Shown here: positions 1 through 14,632 of the stretch, piece by piece
Position numbering within the stretch: the stretch's first letter is position 1
Layout of the letters: every line of letters starts with the position of its first letter
NCBI RefSeq assembly: GCF_031877795.1
Contig: NC_133942.1
Coordinates: forward strand, 2,976,001-3,040,000
Direction of reading: 5' to 3'
DNA length: 64,000 bases
Source: Strix aluco
Taxonomy: Eukaryota > Chordata > Aves > Strigiformes > Strigidae
Made by a program: the position numbers and the translations under genes
Notes under the pieces: model-generated
Seen by the model: only the letters and a program-made list of their open reading frames with translations
Databases searched by the model: none
Told to the model about the DNA's origin: nothing

Positions 1-853
1 CCCCCCTCAGCGAGGAGAAAAGGATCCAATGTCCCTTTGATTTCAGTGCCCTGAGAGTGCAGCTTCTGCAGGAGGACGTGGTTCAGGGAGAGGTTGGGAG
101 CGTGAGGATGGGGAGAGGGTCTCTGCTTGGGGTCGCTGCCTTCGTCAGTGTGGGGAGGGAAGTCTTGGGGCTGAAACTGTGTGAAAAACCTGTCAAGAAA
201 ACTACCAGGCAACATGTTCTTGTAGAATTCTCCCAGTAATGCTGACGTTCACTATGTCACCGTTGAATCGTTGTTCCAGTAAGGAGGTAGTGATGTATAC
301 GTGACGTAGTTGTCCCAGAAAGCAAATTCTTTATGTTCCCCTCTAGGGACGAATTATGTGACGAGTTTTTAAGTGAGTGGCAGGAAGGAACAGCAGCATA
401 TTTTGGTGACAGGACTAGAAGAGAAAGTCACCAGGGTCATTTCTTTCAGATGTGGTATTAACTTTTAGATGTACCGAACCCGAGGACATGGCTGTACAGT
501 CTGAAAATCCTCTGTTCCCAACTGAAACGAGTGAGAATTTTCAATATTAGAACTGCAGAGCTGTGCAAGGCCTTTCCTTCCTCTGGCTCCCTTTGCTTGG
601 AGAAGGCAGGAGCTTTGCCTCTTGCTGCTGAAGGATGTTATTTTTCAAAACTGAGGTTGGAATCTGTCTCTGTCTTCTTACCTGCACCTCAGTGGAGAAG
701 GTGGACGCTGTTCCTCAGTAATGAGGTGGCAGTGCTGACAGGAGGGTTCATTGAAGAAATATTACCTATTTTTACTGGTAAAAAGAATCTGTTGGGTTTT
801 TTTTTTAAGATGCTAAGCATGACTCTGGCTAAAGGTAAAGTCCATTTACATAG

Positions 854-3389
<2,536 letters not shown>

Positions 3390-4371
3390 GTAAGGACCAG
3401 GCCAGCTCCTGAGGGTGCAGTTGGGGTCTTTGTTTGGTGCCCTGTGCCGCTGAAGGGGAGCAGCACCCAGCAGAGAGTTGTCTGTGTGTGTGTTTGCTCC
3501 TTTTGCAAAGTGGATTTAAATTTGTCATATGGGGATTTGTCCTTCTTCCCTAGTGCCGCTTCCTTTGGTTTAGAGCAGCTGGTTTGTTTCGGAACAAAGC
3601 AAAACCCAGCAATCAAAATGGAAGTGCAAAGGCGACCAAAAAAACCCAACCCAGACCCCAAACCCCAAACGAGAGTCTTTTATATTCATGGCGTTTAGAA
3701 ATCAAGGTGGAATTCTGCTTCCTTCCTTTTGGGGGGAAAAAACCCCCTTGGGTTTGTTTCAAAGCAGAGTTGTTCAGTATTTGCCAAAAAACCTTTTTAT
3801 ACATGGGGGAGGAGAATCTCTTGGAAATTCTGGCAAATGAGGGTGCTGGAAGCGTAGAGTTCTAATAGTTTTTTTCAAAGGGGAATAAAAATCCATATGC
3901 CCCCGATGCTGAAGGGCTCTGTGAGTCGTAAAGTGCCAAAACCCCATTTGTCCATAAAAGCTGTGAGAACTGCAGCGGGGGCGGGGAACCCCCTGTGTTT
4001 TGGTGTGAGAAAATATATTTTTGTGCTGTATTTTCTCTCTGCAGGGTGGGGGGAGCTGCTGGTTTTTGGCGTGAACCGTCTGTTCCTGGAGATTCTCGTC
4101 CCCCAGCAGCCGCCGGGTTTTTCCTGTATTAAAGGAGTTGTTTGAGCAAACGCTGGTTTGGGTTTTTCTGGGGGCTCAGCACCGCTCGGTCCCTCGCTGC
4201 ACCCAGGGGGGACTTGGAAGAACCGGGTTTAGCTGGGCTTGACCCCCCCACCTCCCGCCTCCGCCCCCAGCCCCGTTACTCGCCTGCCAAAGGCTCGTGA
4301 TGGGCAGAAATTCTCTTTTTTGGACCCAAATCTGGGTGTTTCTCAAGAAGCAGCCCCGGGGCCCAGGTCCC
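3390..4371. other. Intron-like or intergenic stretch after the last TMEM209 exon
   Basis: This stretch follows a good GTAAGG donor at 3390 and should be intron. A possible acceptor (ctctgcag near 4044) opens a short frame that ends at 4145 beside an ATTAAA, but its product does not resemble the rest of TMEM209. No gene is supported. Confidence 0.4.
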
Positions 4372-5140
4372 TGCGCACCCCGATAGCTCTGCACCCCGAT
4401 AATGCCCTGCGCCTGTTCCCCAGGCACCCCCAGAAACCACACACCCCGTGTACCCCAATATACCATGTACCCCCACACCCCATGTACCCCAATATACTGT
4501 GTACCCCAACACACCATGTACTCCAGTCCCTGTGTACCCCAATACATTGTGCTCCCCGTGTACCCCAATATACTCTACCCCAACACGTTGTGCACCCCAC
4601 TCCCTGTGCACCCCAATACACTCTGCACCCCAGTCCCTGTGTACCCCAACACACACCAGTCCCCGTGTACCCCAACATACTGTGGCCCCCCCTCCCCTGC
4701 ACTACGGTGCACTGCGCACCCAGGTAAACCCTGCACCCCACTCCCTGGGCACCCCAGATTCTTCTGCCCCCCGCACCCCGATACACCACGCACCCCGCTT
4801 CCCATGCACCCCGATACACCACACTGCCCTTCCCGCATGCCGCAGCCCCACGCACCCCAATACACCACGCACCCCGATTCCCGTGCCTCCCCGACCCTGT
4901 GCGCCCCCCCGCACCGTGCACCTCGGTTCCCCTGCACCCCGATACACCACACCGGCCGTCCGAGCACACCCCACATCCTTGGGCACCCCGATACACCGCG
5001 CCCCCCCTGGATCCCTGTGCATCCCTGCCCCCGTGTACCCCGATATAGCTCACACTCTGTTTTCTGGGCACCCCCATACACCGTGCACCCCAGCCCCCCC
5101 GCACCCCGATACACCGCGCACCCCGTTATCAGGCGCACTC
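4372..5140. repeat. Irregular C-rich minisatellite (TGTACCCC / CACCCCGATACAC units)
   Basis: About 770 bases are made of degenerate units built on CACCCC, drifting from TGTACCCCAATATAC in the left half to CACCCCGATACACC in the right half. Unit lengths are roughly 15-30 bases and repeats are imperfect, so this is an old or fast-evolving minisatellite. It generates long open frames on both strands (4.2-5.9 kb) whose products are monotonous Pro/Cys/Thr or Gly/Val/Tyr repeats. Those frames are artefacts of the repeat, not genes. Confidence 0.85.
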
Positions 5141-5311
5141 CAGGCCCCCGGCGGAGGCAGGTCGGCCCCGGCCCCTCCCGGTGTGAAGGGGGGCGGTTCT
5201 GGGGAGTGTGGGGGGGGACCACGCCTCGCGCATGCCCGGCACCTCCCGTTAAATACCGGCGGGGCAGGACGGACCCACCGACGACCGACCGACCGACGGA
5301 CAGACGCCGCC

Positions 5312-5863
5312 ATGCCCAGCGAGGGGGAGCCCGGCACCCCCCGCCCCTTCCCCTCCGCTGCTGCTGCACAGAGGATGCGCCCAGTGAGTGGGGGGAGGGG
5401 GGCACCTGAGGGGGGGTCTCCCCTTTCCCGACAATTATACCAGGCACTGGGAGGGTCCCCCCCGTCCTGGGTACCAGGGGGGTTCCCCCTCCTGAGCATC
5501 ACACTGGGCACTGATGGGGTGTGTGTCCCCAGTCCTGGGCATGCTGGGGGCGCCCCCCCATCCTGGGTATCAGAGGGTCCCCCCTCCTGAGCATCACACT
5601 GGGGGGGGATTTCTGCGGCCGAAAACGCCGCGGAGGCCAACAAGCTCTCTGGCAACTCTAAGGTGGGTGGCTGTGGCATGGGTGGGGGCACCCATGGGTG
5701 CTCCTGGATGGCTGTAATGGGGTTTCTTTTTCTTCCCTCCACCCCCCCCCAAAAAAATAAATTTAAAAAATCTCCGCAGTTTGGCTTCAAGAAATGGAAG
5801 GGCCCCAGGACGGCGCGGCCCTGGGAGCACCGATCAGAGATCGTCAGTGATAAAGACAAATAA
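5312..5863 (+). CDS. Unrecognised small three-exon gene candidate
   Basis: I do not recognise this gene. A GC-rich lead-in (accgaccgaccgacgg) precedes an ATG at 5312 in good context (GCCGCCATGC). A 24-codon frame starting MPSEGEPGTP ends at 5383 on a GTGAGT donor. A second probable exon ends at 5662 before GTGGGT, but its left edge shows ctgcgg where a ctgcag acceptor would be expected. A third piece follows a good acceptor (ctccgcag, exon from 5780), reads FGFKKWKGPRTARPWEHRSE in one frame and stops at 5861-5863, overlapping an AATAAA at 5859-5864. The reading frame across exon 2 cannot be fixed because its acceptor is uncertain. It could be a real small gene, a pseudogene or chance. Confidence 0.35.
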
Positions 5864-6599
5864 AACTCTTTCCCTGTGACTTAGGGCATCCGCGTCCCTG
5901 TAGCTACATCCCACCCCACTTCTGGAAATATTTTTGTCTTTCAAAACCGTAATTGAAACTATGTTCATGACATGCCCCGAAGACTGGTATATCAAAACAA
6001 AGCAAGGTATGTTAAAGAGGAAATAAACACAAAAATATTTTAAAAAGCTGAGAATTCTGTTTATAAATATTCTTTGCTTTGCTTCTTTCCTCATTTCTTC
6101 TTTGTTTCATTTTTACTGACATTTTCTAAACATTTCTATCCTACTCAGGCCTGCAGCATAAAGGACAGATATTTCCATGTCTTGCAGAGTGATAAATCAA
6201 ATAGACTTGTAACGGAATGGGCTTCGCTCTGCTTTGGCCTTTACTATCACGTGCACCCACCCCCGTGAATGGCAGCTGGCGTCAGCCCCTGCTCCTCCTC
6301 CTGTCGGGATTCTAAACCAGCACCTCATACAAAGTCCACCTCAGTTTCCCTTGATGTTTCAATTCTCTATCCTTTCAGTGATCAAAAATGTCCATAAATT
6401 TCCATCCGTCAGCGAGTCCTTTCTCGTCGTTGGTTCTGCTCCTGATCACACGCTCTGTTGGGCCGTTCCAGGCCCATCGAGTCACCCCTCTTCAAACCAC
6501 CCTCTTGCTTCCTCTGATTTCCACAACCTTCTCTCCATGTTCCATTTCACATTTCTAATTTCTGAGACATTAACCTTATAACCTTTAAAAATATTAAAA

Positions 6600-6800
6600 C
6601 TAGACGCTTTACCACCCATTTCTTATGTCTATATCAGTTAAAATATTATATTAAATATAAATTGTATTGTATTTATATATACATATATAATCTATAATAT
6701 AGATAATATATAAATATATACTATATATCAAACTTAATTATATATAATTAAAATTATATTAATTATAAATATAATAAAAAATTAAAATAAATTAAAGGTT
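6600..6800. repeat. AT-rich low-complexity tract
   Basis: A run dominated by TATA/ATTA steps (for example tatatataca, ataaatataata). It follows about 700 bases (5,870-6,600) in which I see no feature and precedes the YccF-like exons. Confidence 0.8.
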
Positions 6801-7025
6801 TCGATTCATCTGTCTTTATCCACGGATTAACTGGGCTGGGTTTTTGGCCAACCATATGACGAATGAGCAGCACAGCGTGGTTTTACGTCTTCGGACTATT
6901 TGAACACCTGCCTCCTTACAATAGTTTACTGATTTCTAATCTCCTATTCTAATGACCATTGAATTCTTATTTCTATGATCTCATTTATTTGTAAGTAATC
7001 ATTAAAAAAGAGATTTTCTTAACAG

Positions 7026-7533
7026 TCAAGGAGCTCTACTCCAACCTCAACGTCATCTGGGGCTCCAGAGGTGGGTGGCCTTGGGGACAACCCTGTGCGG
7101 TGACGGCGTGGGTTTGGGCCGTTGCAGGTGACAACGGTCCCGTCCGGTGCCTCCCCTCCCGTGGGATCCACAGTGACGTGTGGGAACATCCTCTGCCCGC
7201 TGCTCTTCGGCTGGTGGCTCTCGCTCCTCCACGTCCTCGCGGCTGCCGTGATGTTTGTCACCGTTGTGGGGGCTCCTTATGATGAGTCCTGGATTTGGGA
7301 CCCCCAGGAAGGGCTGGGTGAGCCCAAAATGGCTCTGATGGGTGCTGGGGTCTCCCGGGTCTCTGCAGGGTGGCCCTGGAGGGGACACGTGTGTCCCCAG
7401 CAGAGCTGATGCTCGTGTCCCCGCAGGGCGGCTCTGCTGGGACCTGGCCGGGTATTTCCTCCGGCCCTTTGGCAAAGGGATCCAGGAAGTGGAGGGAACG
7501 GCGCGCTCCGAATGGGGACCCTCTGGGGGATGA
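7026..7533 (+). CDS. YccF-like (inner membrane component domain) protein, 3' exons
   Basis: Three pieces fit together: 7026-7070 (after ttaacag; Ser/Thr/Pro-rich, 15 codons), 7128-7281 (after gttgcag) and 7427-7533 (after ccgcag), ending in TGA 7531-7533. The total is 306 bases with open phase. The second piece has the pattern GN-I-L-x-P-L-L-FGWWL-S-L-LH followed by a hydrophobic run and a GAPYG turn; the third continues with LCWDLAGYFLRPFG. Gly-Asn, FGWWL, a His in the first helix, a G-x-P-x-G turn and W/R-PFG are the hallmarks of the YccF family of small membrane proteins (Pfam PF03733), whose function is unknown. The start exon was not found. The donor after 7281 is ATGAGT instead of GTGAGT, so the last intron would need a non-canonical AT donor or the gene is damaged. 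A frame also runs on through this intron for several codons. Confidence 0.55.
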
Positions 7534-7742
7534 ACCGAGGGGTCCCGTGCCGCACCCTGACCCCCTTGTAAATAATAACAACTTCCGAGGTTGTGAAAGC
7601 CTTTCAGGCCGGAAAGTTTTGTAGCAGGCCCACAGTAACCTTCTGCTGAGGGCCAGCAGGTGTCAGCAGAAAACACAGAATTAACTAAGGTCTTACTGGA
7701 GCACAGCAGACATGACAGATAATCAAAAGGCCACTGCAGGAG

Positions 7743-8380
7743 TGTTACTGATTTGTTATTAATTTGAGCTGATTTTAATGATTTTTGGTGATTTGGATTT
7801 AAATAAGTAATGATTTAGAGTAACCATAGAACCAGTTATGCTGCTACAAACTCCTGTGTAAAGTCCCAGGCTAAGGCCACGTAGACTAGTGATAATCATT
7901 AACCAGATTTCTAGTCAAAGAATAAGACTCGTGATGATGCCATCGTTAGACTGTGCGGTCAGGACGATTTATCGCCCTGTAGACCAGGTGTTTTAGAAGT
8001 TGCATTGTGAAAGGGCCTCGAAGCATGTTAAAATCGCAATGGGAGCCAAAATCCTTGAGTCAGGGGCATTGGAGGGTCTTTCTTTTGAGTCAGCAGTCCG
8101 TGGTGGTCACAAAAGCAGCCCCCTGACTCGTTTCAGGACTCGGGTGCACATGACTGGAAAGAGGTGGGAATATGAAAATGAGTTATGGGAATTATCACGT
8201 TTGTGTATGAGAACTTGATTAATCTGTCTGACTGTATCCAATATAATCAGCACGCTACACGAGTTAGGTGTGTGTTGTTGGTGAGACGACTCCCCTGCGC
8301 ACCCGGCCGTTAGTAAAGGAGTGTCTGCTCATCTACATCCCATCGGTGTCGCTAAGTTCTTTTATCCCATTTTGGTGAAA
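7743..8380 (+). repeat. Lone LTR, related to the provirus at 20.8-28.3 kb
   Basis: It begins TGTTACTG, as the provirus LTRs do (opposite strand), and ends near GGTGAAA at 8380, where the provirus 5' LTR has GGTGACA. From about 7941 onward it differs from the provirus 3' LTR at only about 3 positions in about 355 by eye. Its first 200 bases differ by large indels. The 4 bases flanking each end (GGAG and CTTT) do not match, so no target duplication is visible. A 72-codon open frame (8000-8218) is a by-product, repeated in the other LTR. Confidence 0.85.
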
Positions 8381-9903
8381 CTTTCACGCACCCTTTCAGT
8401 TTAAAGCTTCTTTCCATGTTGCCCAGCCTGTTAGCAAAGGTAGTTTTGTCCCACTTCATCAGGTGAATCCCATCCCTTCCTCAGGGAGGGTCTCAAGGTC
8501 ATAGAGACCCACTGCTAACACCAGTGGCACAATCGTCTACCTGCAGGGTCTGTTCCCTTTGCCACCCACCAGCAGGACTGAGAAGAAGATCACCTGCATC
8601 CGAATGCCTTTGAACATCGTGTCCAGAGTCATGTCGTCATGCCTGACACTTTCCAGGTGTCCTGGGGCAGGATCAGTGGTGCTCGTGTGGAAGAGCAACT
8701 GGGGAAACATTTCAAGGGCTGGACAAGCTTCAGCAGCCTCTCAGCACTGCACCCTTGGGTGAAGGAGAGCTGACAGGGCTCCGCGAACCTGCTGGAGGAG
8801 CAAAGGCTGCACCGAGGGAGAGACATCAGTAAAGGAGGGGAGATGCTGGGGGAGAGAGAGGTGGGGTAGCGTGTTGGTGTCTATACTCTGGTGAGAAACT
8901 GTGGGAGAGAGGCAAAGTCGACATCGGCCTGTCAGCCCTGCACAGCCCCTGAGAAGCAGCAAGGCTTTGATGAGAAACAGGCCTGGGGAGAAATGTCAGA
9001 AACTGCCAAGTTGTGCTGAGGTGGCAGAGGAAAAACAACGGCCAGCTGCAACACTGAGCTGTGGGAAAGTGCTGAGCTGTGAGAAGTTACCGCCGCGTGA
9101 ACAGCGCGTGAACGAGAGGGTGACTGGTCTGCACAGCCGTGTTAGAGGGGTCTGATGGTGATAGGAGAAAAGGTTGATAGCTGTCTAATTGCTGATTTGC
9201 TAATGATGAAGTAAGAGCTTTAACAAGAGCATAAGCATGTACTACTGTAATAGTAAAGGGTCTTTCCTTCTGCACTTCATGGAGAGTCTGTGCCTCAATT
9301 GCCACAAGGCTCTGCACGGGAACCTCTCCTGCCCAGCCATGGGAGGTGCCACCAAGACTCACCCAAAAGTGGCAACGCAGGAGCCAGTGGGCCAGACAAA
9401 GATGAGGGAGGTCCTTTCCTCATCACTGCCTTCCCCCTCTTCTTCTGTCAGGAAGATGCAGGAGCAGGGCTTCTCCATAATGCAAAGAGCTGAGGCCAAA
9501 GGTAAATGGCACAGGCTGTGCTCCTCGTGGAACAGCATGCAGTCCCACAGGATCAGAAAAAAATGAACAAAGTAAGGTTGCCTACATTCAGTTGCCTTTC
9601 CACACTGCCCTGCTACTAGCCAAAATCAGAGATAGGTAATTCTACTCAGCACACTCTCAAGAGTTTCATTATTTCTTAGCAGTTCTATGGGAGAAAGTGC
9701 CTGGCGTACCCTGTTTATTAATGCCATTCAGAAAGCAAAGTCTAGATGCAAACTATAAGCAACATCATAGGTTTGTTACTTTTGGCTTCTCTCCATCCAA
9801 GAAGAAGCATCTTTCCAGCACCAGCCTCATGAGATTCTCATGTGCTGAAGTTTGCCTCATGGGCACACTGGGAAATGCTCAAAAGAACCTTGAAGTCCCT
9901 TAC
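8381..9903. other. No recognisable gene
   Basis: Mixed-composition sequence with only short chance frames. No splice-consistent exon chain, satellite or complete mobile element was seen. Confidence 0.4.
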
Positions 9904-10074
9904 TGCAATTCTTTAAGGGGGCAGGCAGGGTGTTTAAGCTTCTCACATAGCAGGTGCACTCCAGCATCTCCCAGGGCATTGGTGCCCAGCCTCAACTCCA
10001 GCAGGGTCTGGTTGGTGCTGAGCACAGTGGCCAGATCACCACGGCAGGCAGTTGTGAGACTGCAAGCCCACAAC
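9904..10074 (-). CDS. Single 171-bp LRR exon of an NLRP/NLR-type gene (fragment)
   Basis: On the minus strand an exon starts after ctgcag (first base 10074) and ends at 9904 before GTAAGG. It is exactly 171 bases, the module size of LRR exons in NLRP-family genes, and is phase 1 at both ends, so copies could be chained. The translation runs from a CSLT-x-x-CR-x-DLATVLS segment through TLLELRLGTNALGDAGVHLL to a LKHPACPLKEL end, two ribonuclease-inhibitor-type LRRs. I could not find a NACHT, PYRIN or further LRR exon in the flanking 4 kb on either side. It is therefore an isolated exon, either from a gene broken by rearrangement or one with very long introns. Confidence 0.7.
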
Positions 10075-13000
10075 CTGCAGGAAAGAAGCACGGAGAGGGC
10101 CCTGAGTTTCAGCCCATGTCTGCTTTGATAACCCCAACCACCAGCCCCTCTCCTGGCCAAGCAACAGTGAGAATGGCCAGAAACCCTGCACAGAAATGGC
10201 CAATGACAGACCACTGCTGGACACACAGTCTATTCCCTGCCCTAGAAATCTGATCTGATTTCCAGTCTTTTCTGTCTTGGGTCTTGCCTATGAACCCTCT
10301 AAAGAGAAGATAAAACCAGTAGGAAATTCTGGTCACAGGGATTTTGTGAGAGCACGAGCCATGTGACACTGCCTGCTGGTGTTTCCATTCATGTCAGCAG
10401 AGGCACAGGGCTGGATTCCAATGCCTGAGAAGCAGTGTCCAGTGCTGTGTGCCTCGGGGTTACCCAGACACCCTGGTGGCGTTGTCTGAAAAGGATTACA
10501 CAGGCCTTACACAAAAGCCCTAACCCTCTGAAAGGGTTTACTGGAGTTCCTGGACTGCATATGCAAAGTACCTGACTAGAAAAGGAACTATATGACTCAC
10601 CACACATCAACACACTACCGTAGCTGCAGTGTGCTAATGCAGACTTTGTGTATAACTAGAGTGAGGGGACTCCAGGTCAACACTGGGAAGGCTACTGGAG
10701 AGAATATCCCTGGGTGTAAGCTGGTTGTCCAGAGAGTGTCTATTTAACATAAAGATTCAGAGGAACATTCACCCAACAGGGAGGAAGAGTGTCACCTAGA
10801 ATGAGGAATCCTTCCAGGAAGAGCGCTTTTTTTTGCACACAGATAGATGATATGCCTGCTTACCTTCAACACATGCTCCTTTGGGTCTGTCTGTGCATAC
10901 TTGAATTAGCAGGTTGCATGCTGCAGAGGAGGGTGCATGGAGGTGAACCTCCTTTACACTTGATTCACACAGTCTTAGCAGGGCATTTGGGAGAACGGGA
11001 TGAGCAGTGACTGACCATGAAAGAGACACATCACCCATCCCTGCAGCAGCCCTGCTCCAAGGCAATCCCAATTCCTACAAAACAAGAGTATTGACTTAAC
11101 CCCTCTGGCTGGGGAGGAAAGCCAGAACACAACAAAAGCCAAGTGCTCCTGGTCAGAAAGCTGGGTGACCGACTCCCAACCTTCTTCTATGGGGATTGCC
11201 ATGCTGAGACCTCAGCTCATGTCTGGGAAGAGCTACGTTCATCTCTCAAAGGGGCCATTTCTGAGGCACTGGTCGATCTGTCTCATGAAACGGGAGATGC
11301 TGCTGGAGACACTTCTCAGAATCACCTCTGACAAACAGGGACAGGGTTTGGGCACTCTCAGACATAGAGCAATGCAGGCAGAGACCAGCTCTGCGGTCTG
11401 GGCCCAGGACCCCCAGCACACCCTGGCCCCACAGACTAGGGGGTGCTCCTGTCTTGCTGATGGTGGGACAGGGGCTGGGCTCTGGGGCCAGGCTGACCTG
11501 TGTCCCATCCCACTCTGCTAGTGCCTGTCCTGCACGTGCGGCTCCCTGGGGAGCCAAGAAAGAGCCATGCCCCCTGGCCCACCTCACACCCTCGAGGCAC
11601 AAGCATAGAGTGGAGCAGGACATGATCCCACGGCTTCTGCAACCATCAGATCTGTCCCTGGCCAGAGCACTATAAAGCAGTGAGCAAAGTCCTGAAGTGC
11701 CTGGCCATGAGGTGCTCACCATGTAGCTCTACAGAACTGGTCCAGCAGGTGATGAGGATCCAAGAGTCTGTTCCAAAAGAGCAGCAAGGTCAGGGAGCTG
11801 CAGAAATTTTATGATCCTTGCCCAAGCAGAGTTTTCCTTTTGACAGGCAACTCTGCATCTGCCTTCCCTATTTCCTTCCCCACTGAGCTCCACCTCCCCC
11901 TTGCCTGCAGGACTAAATATCTCAGAGGGGCTGGGCAGGGGACCAGCTGCACCTGGAGCTGGATAAGGTAAACATATTGTCTGTGATGGACCAGTTTGAA
12001 AGGATTCACTCCTTCATCCCTGGGAATTGTCTTTGGAAGAGGAGGTGAAGTGGCCAAAACAGAAATGTTTAGTGAATGATGGTTTCCCAGACAATACACA
12101 TGGATGACCCCAGGAGAAAAGTGCTCTGTGCTGAAGAAGAAACACTGCTCTGATAGCAGGTCCCATGCCCACAGATGCCTCAGTTCACCTCCACACACTG
12201 TCCCTCTGCCCTTTCCAGCTTTGTCCTCTCTCCAGCTCCAGTAGAAATCACAAAAAGTCCTCCACTTGCCTGAGGGCCAGAGTTCTCTCTCCTAATTTGC
12301 CTTTGCCATTTGCTGCTGAAGGCTAATGATTTCCCCAGGGGGCAGGTAGGATCACCTGCAGCTCCTGCTACTTGTCCTAAACTGGAGCTAGCTGAAGCTC
12401 AGTCTGTTCTTACCTGCCAGCCCTGGGTGGAAATGCACAGGCAACCTGTGTTCTCTGGAACACAGCAGCTGCTGAGCCTCAGCTATCAAATAGCAAATGA
12501 ACAGATGTAACTCCTCCTGAGAGAGAACTCACTACCAACACACGTCCAAATATTTCCCTCCCAGCCCAACTACTCATGTCCTCATCAAAGTATTATTGGA
12601 GCCCTGTCCTCTTAAATATCTTGACATTTTACCTCTGTGAAGTGCCTTCACCTCACTCTTTTCTCCCAGGTCTTAAGAGTCACTGCACAGGCATGGGTCA
12701 GTCCCAGGGTCACAGGCCCATTCCAGAAGCTGCTCTGCTGTTCCTTCATTCTCTTGAGAAATGTTTGGTCCATGGAGGTTGAGAGAAAATTAAACAAGTT
12801 GGCAGTTGCCACTGAGCTCTGATGTTTAGCACCTATAGTATGCGCCAGTTTCTGAAGGTCTTGCAAGGAGGCCAGTGCCAAGGTCAAGCTGAATTTCTAG
12901 CCTAGCCACCTTTTAGGGCTGGGGCAAAGGCTAGTATTACTCTGCGTAAGTTTTGCTACTCACTAATTATGTTTCCTCATCTGGCATATTATTGGACCTA

Positions 13001-14600
13001 TAGACTGTTTTCCTGTTGGACTAACAGGAGGAGGAGTGGATATATGTGATGTGTTGAAACCTTATGTCTTTCCTTCCATATTCAGAAGGAAAGGTCTTCT
13101 GTTAAAACAAATGAATGCCAACAAGAAGCTTGGAAGCAAGTGCCCCTTTGGCAGTACTGCCTACTGCTCAAAGGCATCTTCTACGGGCAGGTGCTTTTAT
13201 CTGCATCTTGCAGCCCACAAACTTCTGAGTGTGCACCCACCCTACAGATGCAAAAAAGGATCAGTTTTTGCCCTTGTGAGAAAGTGTCACGAAGGAGAAG
13301 CTGCCTATGGGATGTGGTACATAACATCCGCACCATGCAAAGACCCTGCTGCAGAGTTCCTGGGGCTCTACTGACAAAGCAGGGATGCTGCAGGGCAGCT
13401 CTCTCCTTCTGCAGGTTCTGTGTCACATGGACCAGTTTGGTCTGGGGCTACCCCACTTGCAGGAGGATGTTAAAGAGCTGCTGGAGACAGCACCATGCTT
13501 GGGGATGGAAGGAGACCAGAGTGCTGGGCACTGCCTACAGGGACATTAACCCAGGGTCAGCAGCCAGGGTGCAAGGAAAGCAATACAGTAGAAGCTGGAT
13601 GCTGTGAGAGCAGTCTAACCTGGTCTGATTGTGTGGCTGAGTCACTAAGACTGCACAAGTGGAGTATGGCCTGCCTAACCGGGTCAGGAAGGAAGCTGTT
13701 TCAAGGAACATTTACAGTCTAGGTGGCTCGACATGTCCATCTGGCCCTTGGGATGCCTCGGAAACAAAGACATGATCATCGTGGTTTTTGACACTAAATG
13801 TGTGCTCCTGGGACCCAGCCTCAGAGCTGCAGGTCCTAGAGACAGTGGTTTCACCATAGATATGTCACATCTTCTGGACAGGAATGAGGGTTTGAACAAC
13901 TAAACGTGCTAAGGCTAGTTAAATAAATTTTGCCATGCACCGTTCTGGGGGCCATTTTGGAGCTGGCAGTTCAGTCAGCATCTGAAAAACATTGTGGGCC
14001 CTGCTCCCCAGGAAGTGGTAAACACGTTTTTAAAAGCAAGGAGGAATTTGTCTTGCATAGCCTGATTAGTCATGTGTTTTAACCACAGTATCCTGCTTCA
14101 AGCAGGGCAGCAGCTTGCAGCTTGTGAGACAAGATTGTTGGGTTTTTCTAACTGCCAACCAAACAGCTATGTTATCTATCAAAACACCCCACAGTGTTTC
14201 CTGTTGGGCCCTTCCTAGTATTGGTGAGCGGAAAATCAGCAGCCTGTTCTCTCACCTTCCGAGGTCTGCACGTTAATGCTCATATTGCTCCCTGGCTTTA
14301 CTGTTTTCTCTTTAGATCCATCTCTCTTTTTGTTATGATCCACAATTCTGAGCCTGAGGAATTTGAAAGGGGGGCGTGAATTATTAAAATTCCTTTAAAC
14401 CCAGTAGGGCCAGAATTCATAGCCCTCCTTGAAGTCTCTTAAATGTGCCAAGGAGTGTCTCTTTCCCTGTGGAAAGCCCAAGATAGACAAATTTAATAAA
14501 AAAGAAGTCTAGGCTGTAATATGTGGTTTTCTAGTTCTCAGTGGTCACTTCATAGGACAGTGGAATTTCCAGTTTCCACCCAACTTCCAGAAGAAAGGGC
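10075..14600. other. No gene supported
   Basis: Several frames of 60-160 codons occur on both strands, but none shows a family pattern, and I could not chain exons with matching phases. One exon-like piece at 14,256-14,353 (minus) is discussed among the rejected items. Confidence 0.35.
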
Positions 14601-14626
14601 ATAGAGCAAACCAAGGATAATAAAAC

Positions 14627-14632
14627 TTTATT
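14627..14632 (-). terminator. Distal poly(A) signal AATAAA for the TCR-delta-like constant gene
   Basis: AATAAA on the minus strand, about 1.1 kb downstream of the constant-region stop codon. A nearer AATAAA lies at 15,203-15,208. Either or both could end the transcript; which is used cannot be told from sequence. Confidence 0.45.

Noticed and set aside
4176..5859. Long open frames on both strands (up to 380 codons)
   Set aside because: They translate the CACCCC minisatellite and GC-rich flank into monotonous repeats; no domain, start context or splice logic supports them.
8000..8218. 72-codon open frame repeated identically at 20,997-21,215 (minus)
   Set aside because: It lies in two copies of the same LTR; identity reflects the LTR, not protein selection (the differences happen to be synonymous).
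10796..13426. Possible HEAT-repeat (MROH-like) or further NLR exons on the minus strand
   Set aside because: Some frames looked helical, but no family motif or phase-consistent exon chain could be shown.
14256..14353. Exon-like piece on the minus strand with good splice sites, open in one frame (KPGSNMSINVQTSE)
   Set aside because: Its entry phase does not match the TCR constant exons, whose membrane exon and stop were found at 15,758-15,873, and no partner exon was found.
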